Shown here piece by piece: positions 43,880 through 53,720 of a DNA stretch of 61,968 bases. This DNA is from a virus, in the IMG/VR virus record IMGVR_UViG_3300027708_000077, positions 1-61,968 of that record, one strand, 5' to 3'. How positions within the stretch are numbered: the stretch's first letter is position 1; every line of letters starts with the position of its first letter. The position numbers were made by a program, and so were the translations under genes. The notes under the pieces are model-generated. The model had not been told where the DNA came from and did no database searches. It saw only the letters and a list, made by a program, of their open reading frames with translations.

Positions 43880-46108
43880 TTACGATACTTCTAAGGTAGT
43901 AATTGACGCCGCCCAGAGTGTAGTAGAAGCAACCTCACTTGTAACACTAATTAATATGTTATTTGAACTTCCGCAAGTTACATCAATAGTTGATGCGTCA
44001 AGAGCTCCATCGCCGAATGCGGAAACAATTGGATCGGCAACCATTGTTGCTCCTCCCGATCCTCTCTTGAATGTCGTGACAATATCCCATGAGGCAGATG
44101 CGGTATTAGCAGCGTTGTACGCAATGATCTTGATAGATGTCGCCCATGTCGTGTTTGCAGGAATGATAACTTGATCAGTATTGTCTGCGCTCCACGCTGC
44201 GCCACTGACTGTCATTTTTGTAGCATTAGTCGAGGCAGTAGACATTCTCATGGTATAAATACCCGCATTTACTTTCACTCCGTTCGCCGTGTTATTGTTC
44301 AGCGATGATTGACCGAAAGCAAGCGCAGAAGAGCCAATGTTATAGGTGCTGAGTACTTTTTGCGAAGAACCTCCATTAGCGAAAATATACAATTCGCCCG
44401 AATTGGTATACAGACGAGTGTCTCCAGAGGCTGTTCCCGCAGTGCCAATTCCATCTTTGAAATTGATGCCAAGCGCACCGTCCGTAGTGACAAATCCACT
44501 TGCAGTAACCAATCCTGTGGAACTTAACGATGTTGCATTTGATGCGCCAATATTTCCGCTACTATAAAGAATGGTTCCTCCCGATCCAAAATTTATTGTG
44601 GAATTATCTGTTCCGGTAAATGTGAGCGTATTGTTTATTGTTGCAATTTTTCCATCTGCAATAGTTAATGTTGCGCTGTTCGCGGGGGCAGTGATGATAA
44701 GCTTATTCACTGATGTTGCTGTAGCAGCACCAATGTTGGGTGTTGTAAGTGTAATTCCGCCAAGAGTCAAATCTCCGCTTGCTCGGTTAAGGGCAATGCC
44801 TGTAGTTCCGATATATACAGTAGAGTTGCCAAGAACTCCGCTTGAAATTGTTCCTGAAAGATTACCTGCCGTAAGACTTGTAAGATTTGCTCCAGAAACT
44901 GCGCCAAAAGAACCAGACCAAGTTCCACTCGAAATTGTACCAACGGTTGTTATTGATGATTGGCCGACATACGAGGAAGAAATATCAATGCTATCAGCAG
45001 CGACACTGATTCGATTTGCTGTTCCTACTACGTTCAGTGTTGAACCGGTTTTTGTCAGTCCATCTCCGGCACTTACAGCGCCCGCTCCGCTGAATTGGGT
45101 GAACGTCAGTGCATCTGTTCCGATAGCAATCACACCATCGTTGGTCAAAGTCCATCCAGTATCTGAATATTCAGTTCCCTGCTCAACAAAGAAAAACGCA
45201 TTTGCTGAAACATTTGATGAACTGTCAAAATCTGTTGCCCTTGTCCATGACCCAGAGGATACAACGTAGATACCGTTTTGCAAACCTACAGTCTGATTTT
45301 TCACAAGAATCCGATTGCCAACGGTCAAAGTTCCTGCGGTATCAAGTCCTGCCTGATTTGCTGTTCCTGTAAGATTAATATTCCCATTGGTTGTCCATTG
45401 CACCGACGGATGAACGTCAATTCCTTGAACAAGACTGTCCACATAACCTTTGTTTGCTGCATCTGTGGATGCAGTAGGCGTGGCAACATTGGTGATACGC
45501 TTGGACGAAACATCAACAGTTCCGGTGCCATTTGGCGCAAAAGTAACACTGGTGTTTGTTCCCCCGGCCGTAAAGGTCAGTGCCCCTGCACCAGTGATAG
45601 ACCCATTTGCTACATTAAGAGTTCCATTGAAAGTAGTTGTGCCGCCAGATGCTCCAATACTTAATGTTGTCGCCGCTTTTGCAAAATTTACTTCTGTTGC
45701 AATTGTGTTAATAAGATCAAAAGATGTAGATCCCGTTACAATGGAATCCGTTACAAAAATACTTCCTTCTGAGTAAACACTGTAATTTAGAGTTCCGCCA
45801 ACGGTGGGTTTTTCAACATACAGGGAATACGCATTTGTTGTAGTTCCAGAACTGTTTGTAGGCTTGGAAATAAACAAGGAAGTGGAAGATGCAAGCAATC
45901 CAGATCCTGAGACAGGGCCAGAAATTTTTGCGCCATAAATATTTCCTGCAACCGCACCCGTTGTCGTAGGTCCAGTTACAGTAAGTGAGGCACTTCCAAT
46001 TGTGGAAAGATTTGTGCGATTGACAACAAGTCCGCCCACATTATTAACGCCCTCAATAGGCGAACTAAAGGTCGTTTTGTTGTTTGCAGAAAATGTTGTT
46101 ATCGGCAT
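43880..46108 (-). CDS. Tail-fibre-type protein
   Basis: 742 residues with GGGAGGTTCATT before the ATG and a promoter-like sequence 50-75 bases upstream. A start related to the 955-residue protein (PITTFSANNKTTF) is followed by an AADAANKGYVD-like fibre motif (STDAANKGYVDSL), then a widespread fibre domain (TVGNRILVKNQT, LQNGIYVVSSG, WTRATDFD), then TISSGTWSG repeats. The last 140 residues end LWAASITTLEVS, related to the WVAxxxTTEV C-terminal domain of three neighbours. These are structural fibre modules. The gene begins the main block of fibre genes. Confidence 0.82.
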   Translation of the reverse strand: MPITTFSANNKTTFSSPIEGVNNVGGLVVNRTNLSTIGSASLTVTGPTTTGAVAGNIYGAKISGPVSGSGLLASSTSLFISKPTNSSGTTTNAYSLYVEKPTVGGTLNYSVYSEGSIFVTDSIVTGSTSFDLINTIATEVNFAKAATTLSIGASGGTTTFNGTLNVANGSITGAGALTFTAGGTNTSVTFAPNGTGTVDVSSKRITNVATPTASTDAANKGYVDSLVQGIDVHPSVQWTTNGNINLTGTANQAGLDTAGTLTVGNRILVKNQTVGLQNGIYVVSSGSWTRATDFDSSSNVSANAFFFVEQGTEYSDTGWTLTNDGVIAIGTDALTFTQFSGAGAVSAGDGLTKTGSTLNVVGTANRISVAADSIDISSSYVGQSSITTVGTISSGTWSGSFGAVSGANLTSLTAGNLSGTISSGVLGNSTVYIGTTGIALNRASGDLTLGGITLTTPNIGAATATSVNKLIITAPANSATLTIADGKIATINNTLTFTGTDNSTINFGSGGTILYSSGNIGASNATSLSSTGLVTASGFVTTDGALGINFKDGIGTAGTASGDTRLYTNSGELYIFANGGSSQKVLSTYNIGSSALAFGQSSLNNNTANGVKVNAGIYTMRMSTASTNATKMTVSGAAWSADNTDQVIIPANTTWATSIKIIAYNAANTASASWDIVTTFKRGSGGATMVADPIVSAFGDGALDASTIDVTCGSSNNILISVTSEVASTTLWAASITTLEVS

Positions 46109-46155
46109 AATGAACCTCCCTCATTTGATAATAATCAATAATACCATCTTTCGTG

Positions 46156-46183
46156 ATTATTTTATTGGCAAAAATTATGACAA
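46156..46183 (-). promoter_or_regulatory. Candidate sigma70-type promoter before fibre gene
   Basis: On the minus strand TTGTCA (46178-46183) and AATAAT (46156-46161), separated by 16 bases, each 5 of 6 to consensus. The 95-base intergenic gap is the longest within the fibre cassette. It lies 50 bases before the 742-residue fibre gene. AT-rich background makes chance matches likely. Confidence 0.35.
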
Positions 46184-46203
46184 AATACACAAGGCTTCAA
46201 GCA

Positions 46204-46662
46204 TCACGAAATCTCAGTTGTTGTTACTGTTGCAATCCAATTCAACGTACCTGCCAAAGCAAATCCGGCGCAAGTAATATTCAACCCTCCATTTATTAAA
46301 TCTTCGGAGTACAATATAGATGTTTGGGAAAGAGCAGAGTCGGAAATCATTGAACCCATAGAATTATTAATAATTAAAACCGTACTTGCTGAACTCCCTC
46401 TCCGTGCCAGCAATGCAAATTCCCACGATGCCGCAGATGTTCCAGTTCCTGCAATTGTGGCACAAATTACTATTTTGCAAAAATAAGTCGTATAATTTTT
46501 AAATGTCACGATATTTCCTACCGTGGCAGATGGCAACCCATCTGTTGTGAGACGCACACTTCCTGCGTTGTTCGTTGATCCTTTTAATGTAAATATTTTT
46601 ACAAACGGACTTGTTGTGTTTAAACTGCTTAAGTTTGTAGAAACTCCAGATAAGACAGGCAT
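46204..46662 (-). CDS. Small C-terminal-domain-only virion protein
   Basis: 152 residues from ATG at 46662 (GGAGGTTACGTG upstream; TGATG overlap with the previous stop). Nearly the whole protein is the C-terminal domain shared with the preceding gene (SVRLTTDGLPSATVGNIVTF, then ASWEFALLARRG, ending WIATVTTTEIS). It looks like a free-standing copy of a beta domain that is fused to fibres elsewhere in the window. A role as a fibre tip or virion decoration is inferred. Reading from an earlier start would add a meaningless leader inside the upstream gene. Confidence 0.7.
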   Translation of the reverse strand: MPVLSGVSTNLSSLNTTSPFVKIFTLKGSTNNAGSVRLTTDGLPSATVGNIVTFKNYTTYFCKIVICATIAGTGTSAASWEFALLARRGSSASTVLIINNSMGSMISDSALSQTSILYSEDLINGGLNITCAGFALAGTLNWIATVTTTEIS

Positions 46663-47771
46663 CACGTAACCTCCGTTGTTTGCACTGTAGCAACCCAATT
46701 GATCGTCTGCCCTGACAACCCAAGCACTTGCAAAAGCAAACCTCCACGAACTGTATCTGCGTCAATATTGACTGATGTCTGTGTCAAATCACTATCTGCA
46801 ACAACTTCATATTGCGTTATTCCGACTAGGGTTGTTGACGCTGCCGAATTGCCTCTTCGCAACAAACCGGACACTGTCCACATTCCTGCGCTTAATCCCG
46901 ATCTATTTGCTATGAGATTGATCGAAAACGTGCAACTGCTCTGATTATTAACCGTTACGGTGTTAACGATAGATGGCGCTGCGCCATCTATCGTTAATGT
47001 TGCATACGCTAGGCTATTCGTCGTGGTCTTTTTCAAGACCATCATTGAAAATTGTGCATTTGCAGGGCCAATGTAAAAAGGATTTGCAATAACCGATTGA
47101 GCCTCACCACCAATGACGGTGATGTCGATGGTAGAGGTTTCCAGATTATTGACAATGGAAACGCCAGAAAGGAAATTCAGCGTGCTTTGGGCACCAATGA
47201 GCGTTCCGTTTGACTTGATCGTTACCGGCCACGTTGAGGGAGTGCCGTGAACGTGATCAAAAGGCGCGGCAAAAGTAGAAATACCCACTTGGGCAAGGCT
47301 GCCGATGGAAAGCGTGGAAGGGAACCCGGACTTTCCAAGAGCCAGCCCTATGGTTGCCTCAGCAACCGCAGGGGTGGCCATCGCCTGTCCGGCAAAACTG
47401 TTGCTCATGGCTTGCACTTCCTGCGTGACAGGAAGTACAAGCTCGGGAACAAAGCCCGATGCCGGGACAGTGATGACCCATTCAAGCCGGTATGATGCAC
47501 CTATTGCAACAAAGATTGACCGGGAAGACGGGGTAATGGTGTAGGAACCCGGAATCTGGCTATCGGCAGGAACAATTGTCAACGGCAAGCTGACGGAATC
47601 ATATGCGTCCTTGACAATCAATGTCACCAACGCATTGTTAATGGGTAATTGATCGCGGGAAACAGAAATGGAAAAAGTTGTTGATGCTCCCACAACAGGG
47701 GAAGACACCCACGTTTTTGCGGATAACGCTGGACCAATTTGTGGGTGAATTTGCGTGTTGTAGAGATTCAT
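46662..47771 (-). CDS. Virion protein with WVAxxxTTEV C-terminal domain
   Basis: 369 residues from the ATG at 47771 (an adjacent TTG is less likely). Residues 1-120 form an Ig-like beta domain (NNALVTLIVKDAYDSVSLPL, then SYRLEWVITV). A middle linker contains PFDHVHGTPSTWPVTIKSNG, a pattern seen in phage head-fibre and decoration proteins. The C-terminal 140 residues (YATLTIDGAAPS, then WTVSGLLRRGNSA, ending WVATVQTTEVT) match the next gene and two large fibres. It is the second gene after the capsid terminator, so it may be a head-associated fibre rather than a tail fibre. Confidence 0.68.
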   Translation of the reverse strand: MNLYNTQIHPQIGPALSAKTWVSSPVVGASTTFSISVSRDQLPINNALVTLIVKDAYDSVSLPLTIVPADSQIPGSYTITPSSRSIFVAIGASYRLEWVITVPASGFVPELVLPVTQEVQAMSNSFAGQAMATPAVAEATIGLALGKSGFPSTLSIGSLAQVGISTFAAPFDHVHGTPSTWPVTIKSNGTLIGAQSTLNFLSGVSIVNNLETSTIDITVIGGEAQSVIANPFYIGPANAQFSMMVLKKTTTNSLAYATLTIDGAAPSIVNTVTVNNQSSCTFSINLIANRSGLSAGMWTVSGLLRRGNSAASTTLVGITQYEVVADSDLTQTSVNIDADTVRGGLLLQVLGLSGQTINWVATVQTTEVT

Positions 47772-47786
47772 CAAAAACTTTACTCA

Positions 47787-48245
47787 TTACTCGTTTTTCG
47801 AAGGCACAATTTCAAACGCTGCATCAGGGCCACTTGTTATCGATTGTGCAACATCAGAGGGGACTGATGCATAACCATTGTCATCAAGACTGAGGATATA
47901 GTTATGAACTCCTCCCCATTGCATTGATGTGGTAATTGCACGATGATCCTCAGTCCAATGAATGAACTTTATTGTAACAGATTTCTGACTAGCAAGATTA
48001 TCTTCAAAGATTCTTATTTTGTCCTGTGTTTGCTCACGAACAAAGAGTTCCTGATTCTGAATGATTTCTTCAGTTGTAACAACATTCTTTGCCGCAGATT
48101 CTGCCAACGACGCAACCATTTCTGGATCTGATCCATTTTCAATTGCAGCAATCACTTGCTTGCCAATCTCAGATTGAGCCTGTGCAACTTCTTCCAAACG
48201 TTGCTTGGCTTTCATCGCTCGTTCTACCGCATTCCCACGTCCCAT
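47787..48245 (-). CDS. Uncharacterised protein following the major capsid gene
   Basis: 152 residues with AAGGACTGTACT before the ATG. The N-terminal 85 residues are a strongly helical, coiled-coil-like segment (AMKAKQRLEEVAQAQSEIG, then TTEEIIQNQELFVREQTQD). The C-terminal part is a short alpha/beta domain (SVTIKFIHWTEDHRAITTS). It lies after the terminator that ends the capsid transcript, so it is expressed less than capsid protein or from its own promoter. A head-completion or assembly role is possible. I recognise no family. Confidence 0.6.
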   Translation of the reverse strand: MGRGNAVERAMKAKQRLEEVAQAQSEIGKQVIAAIENGSDPEMVASLAESAAKNVVTTEEIIQNQELFVREQTQDKIRIFEDNLASQKSVTIKFIHWTEDHRAITTSMQWGGVHNYILSLDDNGYASVPSDVAQSITSGPDAAFEIVPSKNE

Positions 48246-48271
48246 AGTACAGTCCTTTTTTAATGTGACAG

Positions 48272-48324
48272 AAAACGCCTGTGCCCGTAACCCGCAAGTT
48301 GCGGTAACGGAACACAGGCGTTTT
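48272..48324 (-). terminator. Strong terminator after the major capsid gene
   Basis: Arms aaaacgcctgtg (48272-48283) and cacaggcgtttt (48313-48324), 12 of 12, with a second inner stem (ccgc/gcgg) and a terminal U-run. It is symmetric enough to work on either strand. It falls just after the capsid stop at 48352. Confidence 0.85.
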
Positions 48325-48351
48325 GCTAGCCCGATAGATTATACCGGATTC

Positions 48352-50103
48352 TTACGTAAGCGCACCCACGTTCTTGAAGATGAACTGACGTTCTTCCGCC
48401 TTGAGAACCAGTGTATGGTACAGAAGAAGCAGATACTCAAACGTTGTGCTTGTCGGAGCAAGCGGCATCTTGAGCAGCGGCGACATCTGGGCGATACAAA
48501 GATCGGCAGCGTTGCGATTCAACAACGGAGCAATGTTTGTTCCGGGTCGAATATTGTTGTACAGTTCAGGAGTTCCGTTACGGTCGATGAAAACTACTCC
48601 GCCAGTCGGAATTGTAGCAGGAACTGGAACGTAGCCGACATACTGCCAACGAGGATCACTAACGCTTGGTGCAGAACCACCAGAAGCCGTATCGCATCGG
48701 TAGATACGAAGTGCTCGCGCAGCTCCCTGCGTGTTGCTAAGGTTGTACTGAATATTGACTATGATCTCTTGCCCCACCAACGAACCGGCAGTGGATGTGA
48801 CATTAACAGCTCCGGTTGTCCACGCAGCAGATCCACTTGCAACGGTTGTACCAACGGCGCTGGTGGCTGTACTCTCTCCAGCGTCCGAAACCGCGGAGAC
48901 TGCATAATGATACGTAGCAGCAGCAGTCGGAAACGAAGAACCAGTCGCTGCAGATCCCGCAGCGTTAGCACCTTGCGCCGTAAGCGTAAGAGCCTGAGCT
49001 GCAGCCTTCAAACCAAGTGGCGCAGTAGGAGCATTAAGATCACCAGCACCTTGCGCGTAGTCCAGTGTGTATCCCGACTCAACCGGCTCTGTGAAGATCG
49101 ACCACTCGAAAGGAATGACACCGAACGATGTTGCCTGACCCACGACAGAGAGACCAGCAATCAGGTTGGTTCGCGCCGAAGTAGAAAGCTCAGAACGATC
49201 AACCGATGTTCCGGGGCCAGTGATGGTGCTGGGCGAGCCTTGCGAATAGATCGTGCTGTACCGCAGCTTGCCAAGATCCTCGATATTGCGAGGCGACATG
49301 AACAAGGTAAGATCCTGAAAGTTCAGCAACTTGCCTTCTGTCACAAGCTTCGCTGCAACATTCGCAATCGCGTCAAGAGTGAGCGGCTGCCCCTTCATGT
49401 CGATGACATTCTGCGAACGGGCCTTGGTCAACTGCTTGAGAATTCCACTGTAGTTGCTATCGACATTGTTGTCGTCAAGGATCGCATCGTCGCCGTACAT
49501 GACAGCCCGCTCAATCCGCTGCATGAAGTCCATGGTACGACCAAGCTGATCCTCAGCAACCGGATCCATCGACATTCCACCAAGGATATTCGTCAGAACA
49601 ACCGGATGGGTAACCCCACCCTTCGTTCCGAGGAACTTGATGTATGCCCCGTTTCTCTGCCACTGACCGGATCCACCAGTAGGCTTGTCGCCTTCCTTGA
49701 ATCCGAACGCACCACGGGTCGAACCGTAACTCTTGCGACGGTTCCACTGATAGAACGGCTGCTTGCTAGGCTCCTTGTGGAGCCAGCGGAAAATCTTGAG
49801 ATGCTCCGCTGTCGCAAGAACACTCGTCATGGTATTGTCAAGATTTTCAAGACGCAAGGCAGTGGCCTGACCCGGCTGCAAGTTCCCCGACGTGACGGCT
49901 CCATTTCCCCATTGATTCGGAAATGTGCCACCACCGGCACCACCCTGATAGGACGCACCGGTGCCAAGCGCCTTGGAAATCTCATCGACGATATCGTCGC
50001 CACCGAATTGATTCCTCGACCAGTCGCGGACAATCATGTCGAACGACTTGTTCAAGGGTTCGGGCTTCTTGAAGCCCTGAGGAAGTTCCGTTAACAGTGA
50101 CAT
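48352..50103 (-). CDS. Major capsid protein with FnIII-like insertion
   Basis: 583 residues with AAGGAGAACATAA before the ATG and a strong terminator after the stop. The N-terminal part (PLNKSFDMIVRDW, then ATALRLENLDNTMTSVLATA, then DQLGRTMDFMQRIERAVMYG) has the length, helix-rich N-arm and spine character of HK97-fold capsids. Residues about 356-512 look like an inserted FnIII/Ig domain (ATYHYAVSAVSDAGESTAT, then ALRIYRCD), a common surface decoration inserted into capsid proteins. The C-terminus (PTSTTFEYLLLLYHTLVLKA) returns to the capsid core. Position after protease and acidic protein is canonical. HK97-fold membership is inferred, not aligned. Confidence 0.8.
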   Translation of the reverse strand: MSLLTELPQGFKKPEPLNKSFDMIVRDWSRNQFGGDDIVDEISKALGTGASYQGGAGGGTFPNQWGNGAVTSGNLQPGQATALRLENLDNTMTSVLATAEHLKIFRWLHKEPSKQPFYQWNRRKSYGSTRGAFGFKEGDKPTGGSGQWQRNGAYIKFLGTKGGVTHPVVLTNILGGMSMDPVAEDQLGRTMDFMQRIERAVMYGDDAILDDNNVDSNYSGILKQLTKARSQNVIDMKGQPLTLDAIANVAAKLVTEGKLLNFQDLTLFMSPRNIEDLGKLRYSTIYSQGSPSTITGPGTSVDRSELSTSARTNLIAGLSVVGQATSFGVIPFEWSIFTEPVESGYTLDYAQGAGDLNAPTAPLGLKAAAQALTLTAQGANAAGSAATGSSFPTAAATYHYAVSAVSDAGESTATSAVGTTVASGSAAWTTGAVNVTSTAGSLVGQEIIVNIQYNLSNTQGAARALRIYRCDTASGGSAPSVSDPRWQYVGYVPVPATIPTGGVVFIDRNGTPELYNNIRPGTNIAPLLNRNAADLCIAQMSPLLKMPLAPTSTTFEYLLLLYHTLVLKAEERQFIFKNVGALT

Positions 50104-50129
50104 TTATGTTCTCCTTACTCTTTCTCAGC

Positions 50130-51731
<1,602 letters not shown>

Positions 51732-51749
51732 TTTGTCCTCCTTGGTTCT

Positions 51750-52703
51750 TTACCGAAATAAGTTCAAATGTTGAGATAAGGCATCAGCGGCCACTCTCGG
51801 AGATATACCCAAACAATATACCAAATGATCCAATGCTCCGTGATGACCCTTTACAAATTTGCCATTTTTTTTGCAATTCCTACCATCAGTACAATCAGTA
51901 TATATCATTTGTATGATATCTTTTGGGCTTATCAGTGTGCTACTCAAAGTTGGAGAAAGTTCTTCCTTTACCAAAGCAGTCACGGAATCTGTACCAATGG
52001 TCTTTGTCATTGATGGTGCAAGCGATTTTACCAAATGACTAAAACTTTTAAAAATAAAATGAGGCGCATTGTTGTCAAGCGTGTCCATGAGAACACTGCT
52101 GTGCACTTTGAATCCCTGACTCTTAGCAACGACACATCGAGCTACTGCTTGTGCATTGACAGGCTCATGAGTTGTCGCCATATGTCGAACAATGGTTTCT
52201 GTCAGAATATTGCCATTTCGTAAACGAACTCCACCTTCGACAGAGAAACCCAATGCCCGGTCGTTTCCTACTCCATGTGCGTTATTCAATGCTTGCGAAA
52301 GATTCCACACCGCGTCCGCTCTGGGAATTCCATCAAAAAGCAATCCGCGGAAAAAAGTGCAAGGAAGATTATTAGGCGTTGTTGGCCCTCCCGGCATCTT
52401 GATTACTTCAAGAGGCTTGCCAATCTGATCTTCAGGAGCATGAGAGTGGTTCCAGTTCACATACCCTTTTTCAAGCAAGTAGGAACAATCCATCTTGTCC
52501 TGCATGACCACTTCGCCTTGCTGATCTTTTTCTTCCGTAGAGGCAATGCCTTCAATAATTCTTCCGGATTTTTTCTCGCCCATTGAATCGGTATATTCAC
52601 CGACAAAAGACTTGATAAACCGCAAAGGAAACTCAAAGGTCGCGTCCACGCCTTGCGAAAGTAATTCTCTTCTATGGTCTGAAGTATTCATTATTGCACT
52701 CAT
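51750..52703 (-). CDS. Prohead maturation protease (HK97/S78-like)
   Basis: 317 residues if ATG at 52703 is used; ATG at 52691 would give 313, and neither has a clear ribosome site. Motifs: RIIEGIASTEEKDQQGEVV, then YLLEKGYVNWNHSHAPEDQI with likely catalytic His, then RALGFSVEGG with the likely catalytic Ser, as in the LSIGF motif of HK97 protease. The C-terminal about 90 residues have a CTDGRNCKKNGKFVKGHH segment, not part of the usual domain and possibly a metal-binding or scaffold extension. It lies just before the scaffold-like and capsid genes. It would cut scaffold, capsid N-arm and itself in the prohead. Confidence 0.82.
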   Translation of the reverse strand: MSAIMNTSDHRRELLSQGVDATFEFPLRFIKSFVGEYTDSMGEKKSGRIIEGIASTEEKDQQGEVVMQDKMDCSYLLEKGYVNWNHSHAPEDQIGKPLEVIKMPGGPTTPNNLPCTFFRGLLFDGIPRADAVWNLSQALNNAHGVGNDRALGFSVEGGVRLRNGNILTETIVRHMATTHEPVNAQAVARCVVAKSQGFKVHSSVLMDTLDNNAPHFIFKSFSHLVKSLAPSMTKTIGTDSVTALVKEELSPTLSSTLISPKDIIQMIYTDCTDGRNCKKNGKFVKGHHGALDHLVYCLGISPRVAADALSQHLNLFR

Positions 52704-52783
52704 ACATGATATTTTACACAAAAAATTTTTTATGCTTACCCTTTCACTATGTTAAATATAGCGAGGGGAATGTAAAAATGCAA

Positions 52784-52820
52784 AAAAAGCCCGCCGGGGT
52801 CTGAACCCGGCGGGCTTTTT
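52784..52820 (-). terminator. Perfect 15-bp terminator hairpin
   Basis: Arms aaaaagcccgccggg (52784-52798) and cccggcgggcttttt (52806-52820) with a 7-base loop. GC-rich core and U-tails on both strands make it bidirectional in form. It separates the 213-residue gene from the protease-scaffold-capsid group, which must then have its own promoter in 52704-52783. That region is AT-rich (TTAACA and CATAAA are weak candidates). Confidence 0.92.
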
Positions 52821-52915
52821 GCTCATCGAAAGGTGACGAGCCTTGCGACAAGCGGAACAGAATAATGGTACGAAACCAAGTGTGCCATGCGGGGTTGACA
52901 ATTGTCAACCCCGAT

Positions 52916-53557
52916 TTACTCCGGACGCGAAACTGCTGCTCGCGCGTTCAACGACTGGAAGAATGATGCTGCTTGCTCTCGTGTGTATTCAGATGCGTCT
53001 TCCAGAGAAATGCCCTTGAGTTTCGCAATCTTCTGGGCAATGGCCTCAGTGACTTTTTCATTGCCCACGGAATCAGGAACAGGTCGCGCAGGAACAATTC
53101 CGTCCGAGCTTCTCGCAATGGCATCCTGTGAAGATGCAAAATTCCGTGCCCGTTCTGCAAACACTTCGTTGCGGACATTCTCCTCAAGGCCATCGCCACG
53201 ACCCAGTGCATCCATCCACGCACGCTTCTTTGCGCGGGATTCTGCAATGTGCATGTAAAACGCAGGATTGGAAACACCGTGCACGACATTTGCCGCATTT
53301 TTTCGGGGATACGCTGCTCCCATTCCCGAATATTTTCGGAATGGATCACCCTCCCTGAGAGGAGGCATGACGACTTCTGCCTTGATGATGCAAAGATATT
53401 CGTTTGCCGCAGTAGGGGAAACCTCAACGGTTGTGTCGGTTGAAATCATTCCTGCGTTACGGATTTCCTCCAGTACCTGATTGTATGACGGGCCAGAATC
53501 CCGTCCTCCAAAACTTGGGCGAGAAGCGTAAGCAGCCGGACGACGATCTGAAGACAT
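52916..53557 (-). CDS. Uncharacterised head-region protein
   Basis: 213 residues from ATG at 53557, chosen because AGGAGATTTTGTC precedes it; an ORF reading further upstream would run through a terminator. The N-terminus is Arg/Ser-rich (SDRRPAAYASRPSFGGRDSG). The middle has a short beta segment (NEYLCIIKAEVVMPPL) and the rest is helical (ESRAKKRAWMDALGRGDG, then YTREQAASFFQSLN). No family is recognised. It has its own terminators on both sides, so it is a one-gene transcription unit, unusual here and suggesting separate dosage control. Confidence 0.62.
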   Translation of the reverse strand: MSSDRRPAAYASRPSFGGRDSGPSYNQVLEEIRNAGMISTDTTVEVSPTAANEYLCIIKAEVVMPPLREGDPFRKYSGMGAAYPRKNAANVVHGVSNPAFYMHIAESRAKKRAWMDALGRGDGLEENVRNEVFAERARNFASSQDAIARSSDGIVPARPVPDSVGNEKVTEAIAQKIAKLKGISLEDASEYTREQAASFFQSLNARAAVSRPE

Positions 53558-53579
53558 GACAAAATCTCCTGCCATAGTT

Positions 53580-53600
53580 TGTGCCACAGTTTGTGGCACA
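53580..53600. promoter_or_regulatory. 21-bp perfect palindrome, operator-like
   Basis: tgtgccaca, a 3-base spacer, tgtggcaca: perfect 9-bp arms, with a third related half-site (tatggca) adjoining on the gene side at 53570-53577. It lies between the terminator at 53610-53646 and the start at 53557. It could be a repressor or activator binding site, or a hairpin just before the ribosome site. Confidence 0.55.
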
Positions 53601-53609
53601 GTGTAACAC

Positions 53610-53646
53610 AAAAAAACACCGCCGGAGCTCGTAACCCCGACGGTGT
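53610..53646 (-). terminator. Terminator after the zinc-site protein gene
   Basis: Arms acaccgccgg (53616-53625) and ccgacggtgt (53637-53646), with one G-U pair, followed on the minus strand by seven T. It closes the transcript of the gene ending at 53721. Confidence 0.85.
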
Positions 53647-53720
53647 AGCGTTCTGCACTACCCCTGCAAAAGGTGAACAGATCACGATTAGTATAGTCGA
53701 TCAAATGGCGTCTGTCAAGG

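Noticed and set aside
46109-46203. A tRNA or small RNA gene in the fibre-cassette gap
   Set aside because: No cloverleaf or T-loop sequence was seen; only a weak promoter-like pair.
48205-50094. A 629-codon open frame on the plus strand antisense to the capsid gene
   Set aside because: Translation is Arg/Cys/Ser-rich and unlike a folded protein. The frame is a by-product of codon usage in the highly expressed capsid gene, which has clear homology-like features, a ribosome site and a terminator.
52704-52783. A promoter for the protease-scaffold-capsid group
   Set aside because: One must exist after the terminator, but TTAACA/CATAAA spacing (15-16) and weak matches do not allow a confident site, so it is mentioned only with the terminator.
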